From Halorubellus salinus (GTDB taxonomy: Archaea > Halobacteriota > Halobacteria > Halobacteriales > Natrialbaceae), in assembly GCF_020567525.1 (NCBI RefSeq), contig NZ_JAJCVI010000002.1, positions 1-64,000 of the forward strand: a stretch of 64,000 bases of DNA, read 5' to 3'. Under the pieces are notes generated by a model. That model was given only the letters and a program-made list of their open reading frames with translations, had not been told where the DNA came from and made no database searches. This document shows positions 31,571-39,287 of this stretch, piece by piece. The translations under genes were made by a program, and so were the position numbers. Position 1 is the first letter of the stretch. Every line of letters begins with the position of its first letter.

Positions 31571-34053
31571 TCGTCACGGAGAAGGACAACGCCGCGAGAC
31601 GCATCGCGGACATCCTCAGTGGCGAGAGCGCGACCGCCACGCGAGAGAACGACGTGAACGTCTACGAGTGGGGCGGCAAGCGCTGCGTCGGCCTGAGCGG
31701 GCACGTCGTCGGCGTGGACTTCCCCCCCGAGTACAGCGACTGGCGGGACGTCGAACCGCACGAGCTCATCGACGCGAGCGTCGAGAAGACGCCGACGAAG
31801 CAGAACATCGTCGCGACGCTGCGCTTGCTCGCACGGCGCGCGGACGTCGTCACCATCGCGACCGACTACGACCGCGAGGGCGAACTCATCGGGAAGGAGG
31901 CGTACGAGATCGTGCGCGACGTCAACGACGACGTCCCCATCAAGCGCGTCCGGTTCTCGTCGATCACCGAGCGCGAGGTCACCGAGGCGTTCGCCGAACC
32001 CGACGACATCGACTTCGACCTCGCCGCCGCCGGCGAAGCCCGCCAGATAATCGACCTCGTGTGGGGCGCGGCACTCACGCGATTCCTCTCGCTGTCCGCG
32101 CGCCAGCTCGGTGAGGACTTCATCAGCGTCGGGCGCGTGCAATCGCCGACGCTCCGCCTCATCGTCGACCGGGAACGCGAGATCGAGGCGTTCGACCCCG
32201 AGGACTACTGGGAGCTGTTCGCGCAGCTCGCGACCGACGACGAGTCCTTCGAAGCGCAGTACTACTACCTGGACGAGGACGGGAACGAGGCCGAGCGCGT
32301 CCTCGACGAGGACGAGGCGGACGCGGTCCTCGAGGCCCTGCAGTCGGCGGCGTCGGCGACCGTCACGGACGTCGACCGTCGGACGCGCATCGACGAGCCG
32401 CCCGCGCCGTTCAACACCACGCAGTTCATCCGCGCCGCCGGGAGCCTCGGGTACTCCGCGAAGCGCGCGATGAGTATCGCCGAGGACCTCTACACCGCGG
32501 GGTACGTCACGTACCCGCGGACGGACAACACGGTGTACCCGGAGGACCTCGACCCCGAGGAGCTCCTCGACGAGTTCGTCAATCACAGCGAACTCGGTGA
32601 CAGCGCCGAGTCGCTCCTCGAAGCCGAGGAACTGACCGCGACCGAGGGCGACGAGGAGACGACCGACCACCCGCCGATCCATCCGACCGGCGAGATACCC
32701 GTGCGTGGGAGCGACGTGGACGACGACGAGTGGGAGGTGTACGAACTCGTCGTCCGTCGGTTCTACGCGACGGTCGCCGAGCCCGCGGAGTGGGAGCACC
32801 TCAAGGTCGTCGCCGACGCCGCCGGCCACAACCTGAAGGCGAACGGGAAGCGCCTCGTCGAAGCCGGTTATCACGACGTCTATCCGTACTACTCGACGAG
32901 CGAGAACTACGTGCCGGACGTGAGCGTCGACGACGAACTCGCGCTCACCGACCCCCGCTTGGAGGCCAAGCAGACCCAGCCGCCGCGGCGGTACGGCCAG
33001 AGCCGGCTCATCGAGACGATGGAGGACATGGGTATCGGGACGAAGGCGACGCGTCACGAGACGATCGAGAAGCTCTACGACCGCGGGTACGTGGAGAACG
33101 ACCCGCCGGTGCCGACCGCGCTCGCGAAGGCCGTGGTCGAAGCGGCCGAGGAGTACGCCGACCGCGTCGTCAGCGAGGCGATGACGGCGCAACTCGAGCA
33201 GGACATGGACGCGATCGCCGCCGGCGAGGCGACGCTCGAGGACGTCACCGACGAATCCCGGGAGATGCTCGAATCGGTGTTCGAGAACCTCCGCGCGAAA
33301 CAGGAGGAGATCGGGACGCACCTCCAGGAGTCCCTGAAGGCGGATAAGACCCTCGGCGAGTGCCCTGAGAGCGGGCACGCGCTCCTGCTCCGGCGGTCGC
33401 GTCGCGGCAGCTACTTCGTCGGCTGCGACGGGTACCCCGACTGCGAGTACACGCTCCCGCTCCCGAGCCAGGGGAAACCGCTCCTGATGGACCGCGAGTG
33501 CGAGGAGCACGGGCTCCGCGAGGTGAAGATGCTCGCGGGCCGCCAGACGTTCGTTCACGGCTGTCCGCTGTGTGCGAGCGAAGCCGCCGGCGAAGGCCCC
33601 GTCATCGGGCCGTGTCCCGACTGCGGCGAGGAGCACGGCGGCGAACTGGCGGTGAAGACGCTCGAAGCCGGGTCGCGGCTCGTCGGCTGCACGCGCTACC
33701 CGGACTGCGAGTACTCGCTCCCGCTCCCGCGCCGCGGCGACATCGAGATCACCGACGAGCGCTGCGACGAACACGACCTCCCGCACATCGAGATCCACGA
33801 CGGCGAGGACGACGACGACCCCTGGGAGCTCGGGTGCCCCATCTGCAACTACCGCGAGTACCAGGAACGCGAGTCGGAGTCCGGAACCGGCCTCGAAGCC
33901 GTCGACGGCATCGGCGCGAAGACCGCCGAGAAACTCGCCGCCGCCGGCATCGAAAGCCTCGACGCGCTCGCGGACGCCGACCCCGACCAGATCGCTGGCA
34001 GCGTCGACGGCGTCAGCCCCGACCAGGTCCGGAACTGGCAAGCGAACGCCTGA
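31561..34053 (+). CDS. topA: DNA topoisomerase I (type IA)
   Basis: An 830-aa enzyme starting MELIVTEKDNAARRIADIL. The Toprim domain has the acidic triad region DYDREGELIG (about residue 100), and the active-site Tyr is in YVTYPRTDN (about Tyr318). It breaks and rejoins one DNA strand to relax negative supercoils. The C-terminus has zinc-ribbon units of the C-x-G-x-Y-P-D-C-x-Y type (GCDGYPDCEYTLPLP, CTRYPDCEYSLPLP) and ends with a helix-hairpin-helix (GLEAVDGIGAKTAEKLAAAG), an added DNA-binding element. A GGGGTGAGG ribosome site directly precedes the ATG. Confidence 0.95.
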   Translation: MELIVTEKDNAARRIADILSGESATATRENDVNVYEWGGKRCVGLSGHVVGVDFPPEYSDWRDVEPHELIDASVEKTPTKQNIVATLRLLARRADVVTIATDYDREGELIGKEAYEIVRDVNDDVPIKRVRFSSITEREVTEAFAEPDDIDFDLAAAGEARQIIDLVWGAALTRFLSLSARQLGEDFISVGRVQSPTLRLIVDREREIEAFDPEDYWELFAQLATDDESFEAQYYYLDEDGNEAERVLDEDEADAVLEALQSAASATVTDVDRRTRIDEPPAPFNTTQFIRAAGSLGYSAKRAMSIAEDLYTAGYVTYPRTDNTVYPEDLDPEELLDEFVNHSELGDSAESLLEAEELTATEGDEETTDHPPIHPTGEIPVRGSDVDDDEWEVYELVVRRFYATVAEPAEWEHLKVVADAAGHNLKANGKRLVEAGYHDVYPYYSTSENYVPDVSVDDELALTDPRLEAKQTQPPRRYGQSRLIETMEDMGIGTKATRHETIEKLYDRGYVENDPPVPTALAKAVVEAAEEYADRVVSEAMTAQLEQDMDAIAAGEATLEDVTDESREMLESVFENLRAKQEEIGTHLQESLKADKTLGECPESGHALLLRRSRRGSYFVGCDGYPDCEYTLPLPSQGKPLLMDRECEEHGLREVKMLAGRQTFVHGCPLCASEAAGEGPVIGPCPDCGEEHGGELAVKTLEAGSRLVGCTRYPDCEYSLPLPRRGDIEITDERCDEHDLPHIEIHDGEDDDDPWELGCPICNYREYQERESESGTGLEAVDGIGAKTAEKLAAAGIESLDALADADPDQIAGSVDGVSPDQVRNWQANA

Positions 34054-34119
34054 TTCCCCGGCCAGCCGGGGTTTCGTCGTTCCGAAGGTGCTTTACGCTC
34101 TCGCGGGACTTCTGGGGGT

Positions 34120-34821
34120 ATGAGCGAGCCGTGGGCGGACTGGGACCACGTCCTGAAACTGGACCCGGACAAGGAGTTGTACGAGGACGACACGTTCGCC
34201 GACGTGGCGGCGTGTGGGACTGACGCGCTCGAGATCGGTGGGACGCTCGGGATGACCGAGGAGAAGATGGTGTCGTACATCGAGGCGGCCGCGGAGTACG
34301 ACGTCCCGATCTACCAGGAGCCGTCGAACCCGAGCGTTGTGGTGGATACGCCAGCGCTCGACGGCTACCTCGTGCCGGTGGTGTTCAACGCGGGCGACGT
34401 GTTCTGGGTGACGGGCGCGCACAAGGAGTGGGTGCGTATCGAGAACGGGATGGATTGGGACCGGACGACGACGGAGGCGTACATCGTGATGAATCCCGAG
34501 GCGAGCGTCGCGGAGTACACGGACGCGGACTGCGACCTCGCCGCGGACGACGTGGCGGCGTACGCGGAGGTCGCCGAGCAGATGTTCGGGCAGGACGTCG
34601 TCTACGTCGAGTACTCGGGGACGCTCGGCGACCCGGAGAAGGTTCGAGCGGCCCAGGACGCGCTCGAGGAGTCCACGCTCTTCTACGGCGGCGGTATCCA
34701 CGACTACGAGTCCTCGAACACGATGGGCGAGCACGCGGACGTCGTCGTCGTGGGCGACCTCGTCCACGACCACGGCGTCGACGCGGTCACGGAGACCGTC
34801 AACGGCGCGAAAGACGCCTAG
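34120..34821 (+). CDS. Geranylgeranylglyceryl phosphate synthase (PcrB family)
   Basis: A 233-aa TIM-barrel protein starting [20 protein letters not shown]. The family blocks are the phosphate- and G1P-binding [26 protein letters not shown], and the C-terminal [12 protein letters not shown]. It joins sn-glycerol-1-phosphate to geranylgeranyl diphosphate, the first committed step of archaeal ether lipids. It follows topA on the same strand after 66 bp, an arrangement I also know from other haloarchaea. Confidence 0.9.
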   Translation: MSEPWADWDHVLKLDPDKELYEDDTFADVAACGTDALEIGGTLGMTEEKMVSYIEAAAEYDVPIYQEPSNPSVVVDTPALDGYLVPVVFNAGDVFWVTGAHKEWVRIENGMDWDRTTTEAYIVMNPEASVAEYTDADCDLAADDVAAYAEVAEQMFGQDVVYVEYSGTLGDPEKVRAAQDALEESTLFYGGGIHDYESSNTMGEHADVVVVGDLVHDHGVDAVTETVNGAKDA

Positions 34822-34885
34822 GGGAAGGTACTCGCCGCGAACTGACAGCACCATCCCTTAATACGGTGGCGGCGTACCCCGGCGC

Positions 34886-34963
34886 ATGACGCGCTCTCCG
34901 CTGGAACCCGTTCAGGTCCTGCATCGAGGTACGACTACGCTCGGTCGGGTGAGTCGATGGTAG
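34886..34963 (+). CDS. Possible 25-aa leader ORF overlapping the CNNM gene
   Basis: A frame starting MTRSPLEPVQVLHRG opens 25-30 nt after a TATA-like CTTAATAC, as a leaderless gene would, and stops at TAG seven bases inside the next gene. If transcription starts there, the CNNM protein would be translated from an internal site. This could be a true coupled leader peptide or chance. Confidence 0.3.
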   Translation: MTRSPLEPVQVLHRGTTTLGRVSRW

Positions 34964-36297
34964 AACTCCTGTTCTCGCTCGGCCGCCTCGCAGCCGCGTT
35001 GTTCCTCGTGGTCCTCAACGGGTTCTTCGTGGCGTCGGAGTTCGCGTTCGTCCGGGTCCGGTCGACGTCCGTCGACCAGATGGTCGAGGAGGGACGCGCC
35101 GGGGCGGGCGTCCTCCAGGACGCCCTCGAGCACCTCGACGACTACCTCGCGGCGACCCAGCTGGGTATCACGGTCGCGTCCCTGAGCCTTGGCTGGATCG
35201 GGGAGCCCGCGGTCGCCGCGCTCCTGGAGCCCCTACTGGGGTCGGTGCTTCCGGCGGGGACGACCCACCTCATCGCGGTCGTCATCGGGTTCAGCGTCGT
35301 GACCTTCCTCCACGTCGTCTTCGGCGAACTCGCGCCGAAGACGCTCGCCATCGCGGACGCGGAACGCATCGCCATCCTCTGCGCGCCGCCGATGAAGGTC
35401 TTCTACTACGTGTTCCTCCCGGGACTGTACGTCTTCAACGGCACGGCGAACTGGTTCACGAGCCTGATCGGGGTGCCGCCCGCGTCGGAGACCGAGGAGA
35501 CGCTCTCCGAGGAGGAGATCCGGATGGTGCTCGCGCGGTCGGGCGACGAGGGTCACGTGGACGCTGGCGAGGTCGAGATGATCGAGCGCGTGTTCGACCT
35601 CGACGACATCACTGCTCGGTCCGTGATGGTGCCACGCCCGGACCTGGTCTCCGTCCCGGCGGACGAACCGCTGTCGGCGGTGCGGCCGCTCGTCGTCGAA
35701 CACGGACACACCCGGTACCCGGTCGTCGACCCGGAGACCGGCGACGAACCCGTCGGGTACGTCGACGTGAAGGACGTGCTGCGTGCCGGTGACGGGGACG
35801 CGAACGGGTCGGTGACGGTGGGTGACGTCGCTCGCGAGATGCCCGTCGTCCCGGAGACGATGGGCGTCGACGACCTGCTCGGCGAGTTCCAGTCCCAGCA
35901 GCGGCAGATGGCCGCGGTCGTCGACGAGTACGGGTCGCTCGCGGGTATCGCGACCGTCGAGGACGCCGTCGAGGTCGTCGTCGGCGAGATACGGGACGAC
36001 TTCGACGAGGCGACGGCCGAACGCGAGATCCGTCGTCGCGACGACGGCGCGTACGTCGCAGGTGGGTCGGTGCCGATTCCAGAGGTGAACGACGTCCTCG
36101 ATTCCGACTTCGAGGTGGGCGCGTACGGAACGATCGGCGGACTGGTCTTCGACCGACTCGGACATCCGCCCGCGGCCGGTGACAGCGTCCGGGCTGGCGG
36201 GTTCGACATCGAGGTGACGGCGGTCGACGGTGCACGCATCGAGTCGGTCGTCGTCACGGCCGCTGCCGACGACGCGAACTCGACGAGCGACGAGTGA
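34957..36297 (+). CDS. CNNM/CorC-type (hemolysin C family) membrane protein
   Basis: A 446-aa protein starting MVELLFSLGRLAAALFLVVL. Residues about 1-185 form the DUF21/CNNM transmembrane domain (VLNGFFVASEFAFVRVR, then TQLGITVASLSLGWIGEP). About 190-330 is a pair of CBS modules (TARSVMVPRPDLVSV onward) that bind adenine nucleotides, and about 350-430 a CorC_HlyC accessory domain (YVAGGSVPIPEVNDVL). Members move or regulate Mg2+ or Co2+ export. The C-terminus is cytoplasmic. The gene follows a possible leader ORF and precedes aspS. Confidence 0.9.
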   Translation: MVELLFSLGRLAAALFLVVLNGFFVASEFAFVRVRSTSVDQMVEEGRAGAGVLQDALEHLDDYLAATQLGITVASLSLGWIGEPAVAALLEPLLGSVLPAGTTHLIAVVIGFSVVTFLHVVFGELAPKTLAIADAERIAILCAPPMKVFYYVFLPGLYVFNGTANWFTSLIGVPPASETEETLSEEEIRMVLARSGDEGHVDAGEVEMIERVFDLDDITARSVMVPRPDLVSVPADEPLSAVRPLVVEHGHTRYPVVDPETGDEPVGYVDVKDVLRAGDGDANGSVTVGDVAREMPVVPETMGVDDLLGEFQSQQRQMAAVVDEYGSLAGIATVEDAVEVVVGEIRDDFDEATAEREIRRRDDGAYVAGGSVPIPEVNDVLDSDFEVGAYGTIGGLVFDRLGHPPAAGDSVRAGGFDIEVTAVDGARIESVVVTAAADDANSTSDE

Positions 36298-36363
36298 GCG
36301 GCGAACGGTCGCCCGTACCTCTCGGGCGTCGCATGTGAGCATAGCGCGTACCGACGAAAGACT

Positions 36364-36371
36364 GTCTTTAT
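36364..36371 (+). promoter_or_regulatory. TATA box of aspS
   Basis: CTTTATTT lies 26-33 nt upstream of the aspS ATG, the spacing of a leaderless haloarchaeal promoter. Confidence 0.55.
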
Positions 36372-36396
36372 TTGCCACCCTCGGGAACGAGTAGGT

Positions 36397-37707
36397 ATGA
36401 GTTTCGAGAACCGGACGTACACGGCCGAGGTCACACCCGGCGAGTCGGCGACGATTGCGGGCTGGGTGCACGAGGTCCGTGACCTCGGTGGCATCGCGTT
36501 CCTGATCGTTCGCGACAAGACGGGGAAGCTCCAGGTGAAGATCGAGAAGGACGAGATGGACGAGGAGCTCGTCGAGAGCTCGCTCGACGTCGCTCGCGAG
36601 AGCGTCGTCTCGTTCACTGGTGACGTCAAGGAGGAGCCGCGCGCGCCGACGGACGTGGAGCTCGTCCCCGAGGAGTTCGAGCTCGTCGCGCCCGCGGACA
36701 CCGAACTGCCCCTCGACCCGAGCGGGAAGGTCGACGCGGAGCTCCCGACGCGCCTGGACAACCGGACGCTCGACCTCCGGAAGCCCGAGGTGAAGGCGAT
36801 CTTCGAGATCCGCGCTGAAGTCCTGCGTGCCGCTCGCGAGTACTTCCGCTCGGAGGGCTGTACGGAGATCAACACGCCGAAGATCGTCGCGACGGGGACC
36901 GAGGGCGGCACGGAGCTGTTCCCGATCTCGTACTTCGGCGAGGAGGCGTTCATGAACCAGAGCCCGCAGCTGTTCAAGCAGCTGATGGCGGGGAGTGGCC
37001 TGGAGCGCGTGTTCGAGATCGGCCCGATCTTCCGTGCGGAGGAGCACAACACGCCGCGGCACCTGAACGAGGCGACCTCCATCGACTTCGAGGGGACGTT
37101 CTGCGACCACGAGGACGCGATGGACGTCGTCGAGGGGATCGTCGTCGCCGCGTACGAGGCCGTCAGCGAGAACTGCGAGGAACAGCTGGAGGCGCTGGAC
37201 ATGGCGGACGCGTTCGAGGTGCCCGAGGGCGGGTTCCCGCGGCTGACGTACGAGGAGGCGCTCGACCGTATCAACGCGACGGGCGAGCTCGACGAGCGCC
37301 TGGTGTACGGTGACGACCTGTCGACGGAAGCGGAGCGCGCGCTCGGCGAGGAGATCGGCAGTCACTACTTCATCATGGATTGGCCGAGCGAGATCAAGCC
37401 GTTCTACATCAAGGATTACGACGACGATGCGGAGACGTCGACCGGGTTCGACCTGATGCATCCGTCGATGGAGCTCGTCTCCGGTGGGCAGCGCGAGCAC
37501 CGCTACGACCCGCTCGTGGAAGGGTTCGAGCAGCAGGGCCTGGACCCCGACGAGTTCGAGTACTACACGAAGATGTTCAAGTACGGCATGCCGCCTCACG
37601 CCGGCTGGGGCCTGGGCGCCGAGCGCCTCGTCATGACGATGCTCGGCCTCGGGAACATTCGAGAGGCTGTTCTGTTCCCGCGAGACCGTCAGCGTCTGTC
37701 GCCGTAG
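36397..37707 (+). CDS. aspS: Aspartyl-tRNA synthetase (archaeal type)
   Basis: A 436-aa class II synthetase starting [20 protein letters not shown]. An N-terminal OB fold (about 1-105, anticodon binding) is followed by motif 2 ([20 protein letters not shown]) and motif 3 ([16 protein letters not shown]). It ends [12 protein letters not shown], the usual archaeal C-terminus, so it is complete. It charges tRNA-Asp; whether it also charges tRNA-Asn for GatCAB cannot be decided by eye. Its final codons and stop form the first unit of a 90-bp tandem repeat, and a long hairpin spans the stop codon. Confidence 0.95.
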   Translation: MSFENRTYTAEVTPGESATIAGWVHEVRDLGGIAFLIVRDKTGKLQVKIEKDEMDEELVESSLDVARESVVSFTGDVKEEPRAPTDVELVPEEFELVAPADTELPLDPSGKVDAELPTRLDNRTLDLRKPEVKAIFEIRAEVLRAAREYFRSEGCTEINTPKIVATGTEGGTELFPISYFGEEAFMNQSPQLFKQLMAGSGLERVFEIGPIFRAEEHNTPRHLNEATSIDFEGTFCDHEDAMDVVEGIVVAAYEAVSENCEEQLEALDMADAFEVPEGGFPRLTYEEALDRINATGELDERLVYGDDLSTEAERALGEEIGSHYFIMDWPSEIKPFYIKDYDDDAETSTGFDLMHPSMELVSGGQREHRYDPLVEGFEQQGLDPDEFEYYTKMFKYGMPPHAGWGLGAERLVMTMLGLGNIREAVLFPRDRQRLSP

Positions 37708-37890
37708 GCGACGACGCTGACAGGCGAGCGGGAGCAGGGAACGGAACGGAGTGGAGTGATCGTGTTCCCGCGTGATCGCCAGCATCTGAGTCCGTAGGCG
37801 ACGACGCTGACAGGCGAGCGGGAGCAGGGAACGGAACGGAGTGGAGTGATCGTGTTCCCGCGTGATCGCCAGCGTCTGAGTCCGTAGGCG
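37674..37890. repeat. 90-bp tandem repeat of the aspS 3' end
   Basis: Units start at 37674, 37764 and 37854 (the last partial), each opening with GTTCCCGCG. The first holds the aspS C-terminal codons and stop. From the CCGTAGGCGACG block the first two units are identical for about 60 bp. A fourth, degenerate copy of the hairpin part lies at 37929-37965. The 90-bp period is a multiple of three, yet each copy retains its stop codon. Confidence 0.92.
37688..37721. other. Long hairpin spanning the aspS stop codon
   Basis: GTCAGCGTC, one T, GTCGCC, loop GTA, GGCGAC and GACGCTGAC form a 15-bp stem with a single bulge. The stop TAG is at the tip. Partial copies recur in the following repeat units. 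It could slow decay of the message or, being free of a T-run, simply be a repeat-borne palindrome. Confidence 0.75.
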
Positions 37891-37972
37891 AAGACCTAGC
37901 GGGCCAGCGAGACCGACGGTCTCGCGGTGACCGTCAGCGTCTGTCGACGTAGGCGACGACGCTGGTGGGGTG

Positions 37973-37978
37973 TTTTTT
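37973..37978 (+). terminator. Oligo-T terminator after aspS repeats
   Basis: Six T residues follow the last degenerate repeat copy by about 8 bp. This is the first good T-tract downstream of aspS, so the transcript may include all repeat copies in its 3' untranslated region. Confidence 0.5.
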
Positions 37979-38081
37979 CGGTCGTGTTGTGTGACTTGTC
38001 AGTGGTGGGTATCTCTTCGTCGAGAACTTCGTTCCGTGCGCACCAGAGTTTATTTCATTAGTGTTTTTGTGTAATTGGTTC

Positions 38082-38297
38082 GTGTGGGGTGGTGTGGAAC
38101 TCGTTACGGTGTCGTTCGTGCTGGCGGTGGTCGTCATCGTGGCGTGGTCGGGGGTCGCGGCGTGGGTAGCTCGCGAGGCGTCCGCGTCGGGACCGGGGTC
38201 GGCTGCGAAGTGGGGGGTGACGGTGTTGTGTACGGGACCGGCGGGCTTGGTCGCGTATCTGGCGCTCGGGAGCCCGAAGACGGGCGCGAGACGATAG
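38082..38297 (+). CDS. Small two-helix membrane protein
   Basis: A 71-aa protein (VWGGVELVTVSFVLAVVV) with two transmembrane helices at about residues 7-27 and 41-62. The short positively charged end (SPKTGARR) should face the cytoplasm. The start is uncertain: GTG at 38061, 38082 or 38094 all fit. The middle one is preferred because a TATA-like TTTATTTCA lies about 25-30 nt before it. No family is recognised. It precedes pantoate kinase by 31 bp and may share its promoter. Confidence 0.55.
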   Translation: MWGGVELVTVSFVLAVVVIVAWSGVAAWVAREASASGPGSAAKWGVTVLCTGPAGLVAYLALGSPKTGARR

Positions 38298-38328
38298 GTC
38301 CTTGAACCGCGGGCGAGGTGTCGGAGGT

Positions 38329-39156
38329 ATGGTCGAGGAAGCGACGGCGTTCGTCCCGGGGCACGTCACGGGGTTCTTCAGTTCGCATCCGGACGACGAC
38401 CCGACGAAGGCCGGGTCGCGTGGTGCGGGGGTGACGCTCGCGGAGGGCGTCGACGTGACGGTACGGCCGGCGTCGGAGACGACCGTCTACCTGAACGACA
38501 GCACGATAGACGTCGAGCCGGTCGGGCGCGTGCTCGACGCGCTCCAGGTGGCGGGGACGGTGTCGGCGGAGACGGACCTCCCGCTCGGGGCGGGCTTCGG
38601 TGTGTCGGGTGCGATGGCGCTCGGTACTGCGTTGGCGGCGAACCGCGCGTTCGACCGGCGGCTCTCGGAGAACGAGCTCGTGACCATCGCGCACGGCGCG
38701 GAGGTCCAGTCGGGGACTGGGCTCGGTGACGTGGTCGCGCAGGCCAAAGGCGGCGTCCCCATCCGCCTGGAGCCGGGCGGCCCACAGCACAACCTCCTGG
38801 ACGCGATCCCGGCGCCGGCGCGCGTCGAGTACGTCTCCTTCGGGGAGGTGTCGACGGAGGAGGTGCTCGCGGGGAACACCGACCAGTTGAGTCAGGCCGG
38901 GAAGACGGCGTTGTCCCGCGTCGTCGGCGAGCCGACGCTGCGGTCGTTCGTGTACGCGTCGCGGGCGTTCGCTCGCGAAGCGGGGTTGCTCACGGACCGC
39001 GTGCGGGAGGCGATACTGGACGTGAACGACGTCGACGGCGAGGCGTCGATGGCGATGCTCGGCGACACGGTGTTCGCGTTCGGCACGGGGTTGTCGGACG
39101 CGGGCTACGACCCGGTGGTGACGCGCTCGCATCCGGCGGGCGCGACAGTGCGCTGA
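38329..39156 (+). CDS. Pantoate kinase (archaeal CoA synthesis)
   Basis: A 275-aa GHMP-fold kinase starting MVEEATAFVPGHVTGFF. The opening PGHVTGFF and the glycine-rich ATP loop PLGAGFGVSGAMALGTAL (about residues 86-103) are typical of archaeal pantoate kinase. It phosphorylates pantoate to 4-phosphopantoate, which the product of the gene at 42222 then joins to beta-alanine. This two-step route replaces bacterial pantothenate synthetase plus pantothenate kinase. The large DUF1508 gene lies between the two. Confidence 0.88.
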   Translation: MVEEATAFVPGHVTGFFSSHPDDDPTKAGSRGAGVTLAEGVDVTVRPASETTVYLNDSTIDVEPVGRVLDALQVAGTVSAETDLPLGAGFGVSGAMALGTALAANRAFDRRLSENELVTIAHGAEVQSGTGLGDVVAQAKGGVPIRLEPGGPQHNLLDAIPAPARVEYVSFGEVSTEEVLAGNTDQLSQAGKTALSRVVGEPTLRSFVYASRAFAREAGLLTDRVREAILDVNDVDGEASMAMLGDTVFAFGTGLSDAGYDPVVTRSHPAGATVR

Positions 39157-39287
39157 CCGACGCTGGAATCGCTGCGGGTTCGATGCGGGGACGACTCGGA
39201 ACGTGTTCCCATCGAAGAATAACCACTAGCGATTAGTATCCGAATATTATTACGGTAGATAGTCCTTCTGGCCAAGTGTGTTAGACA

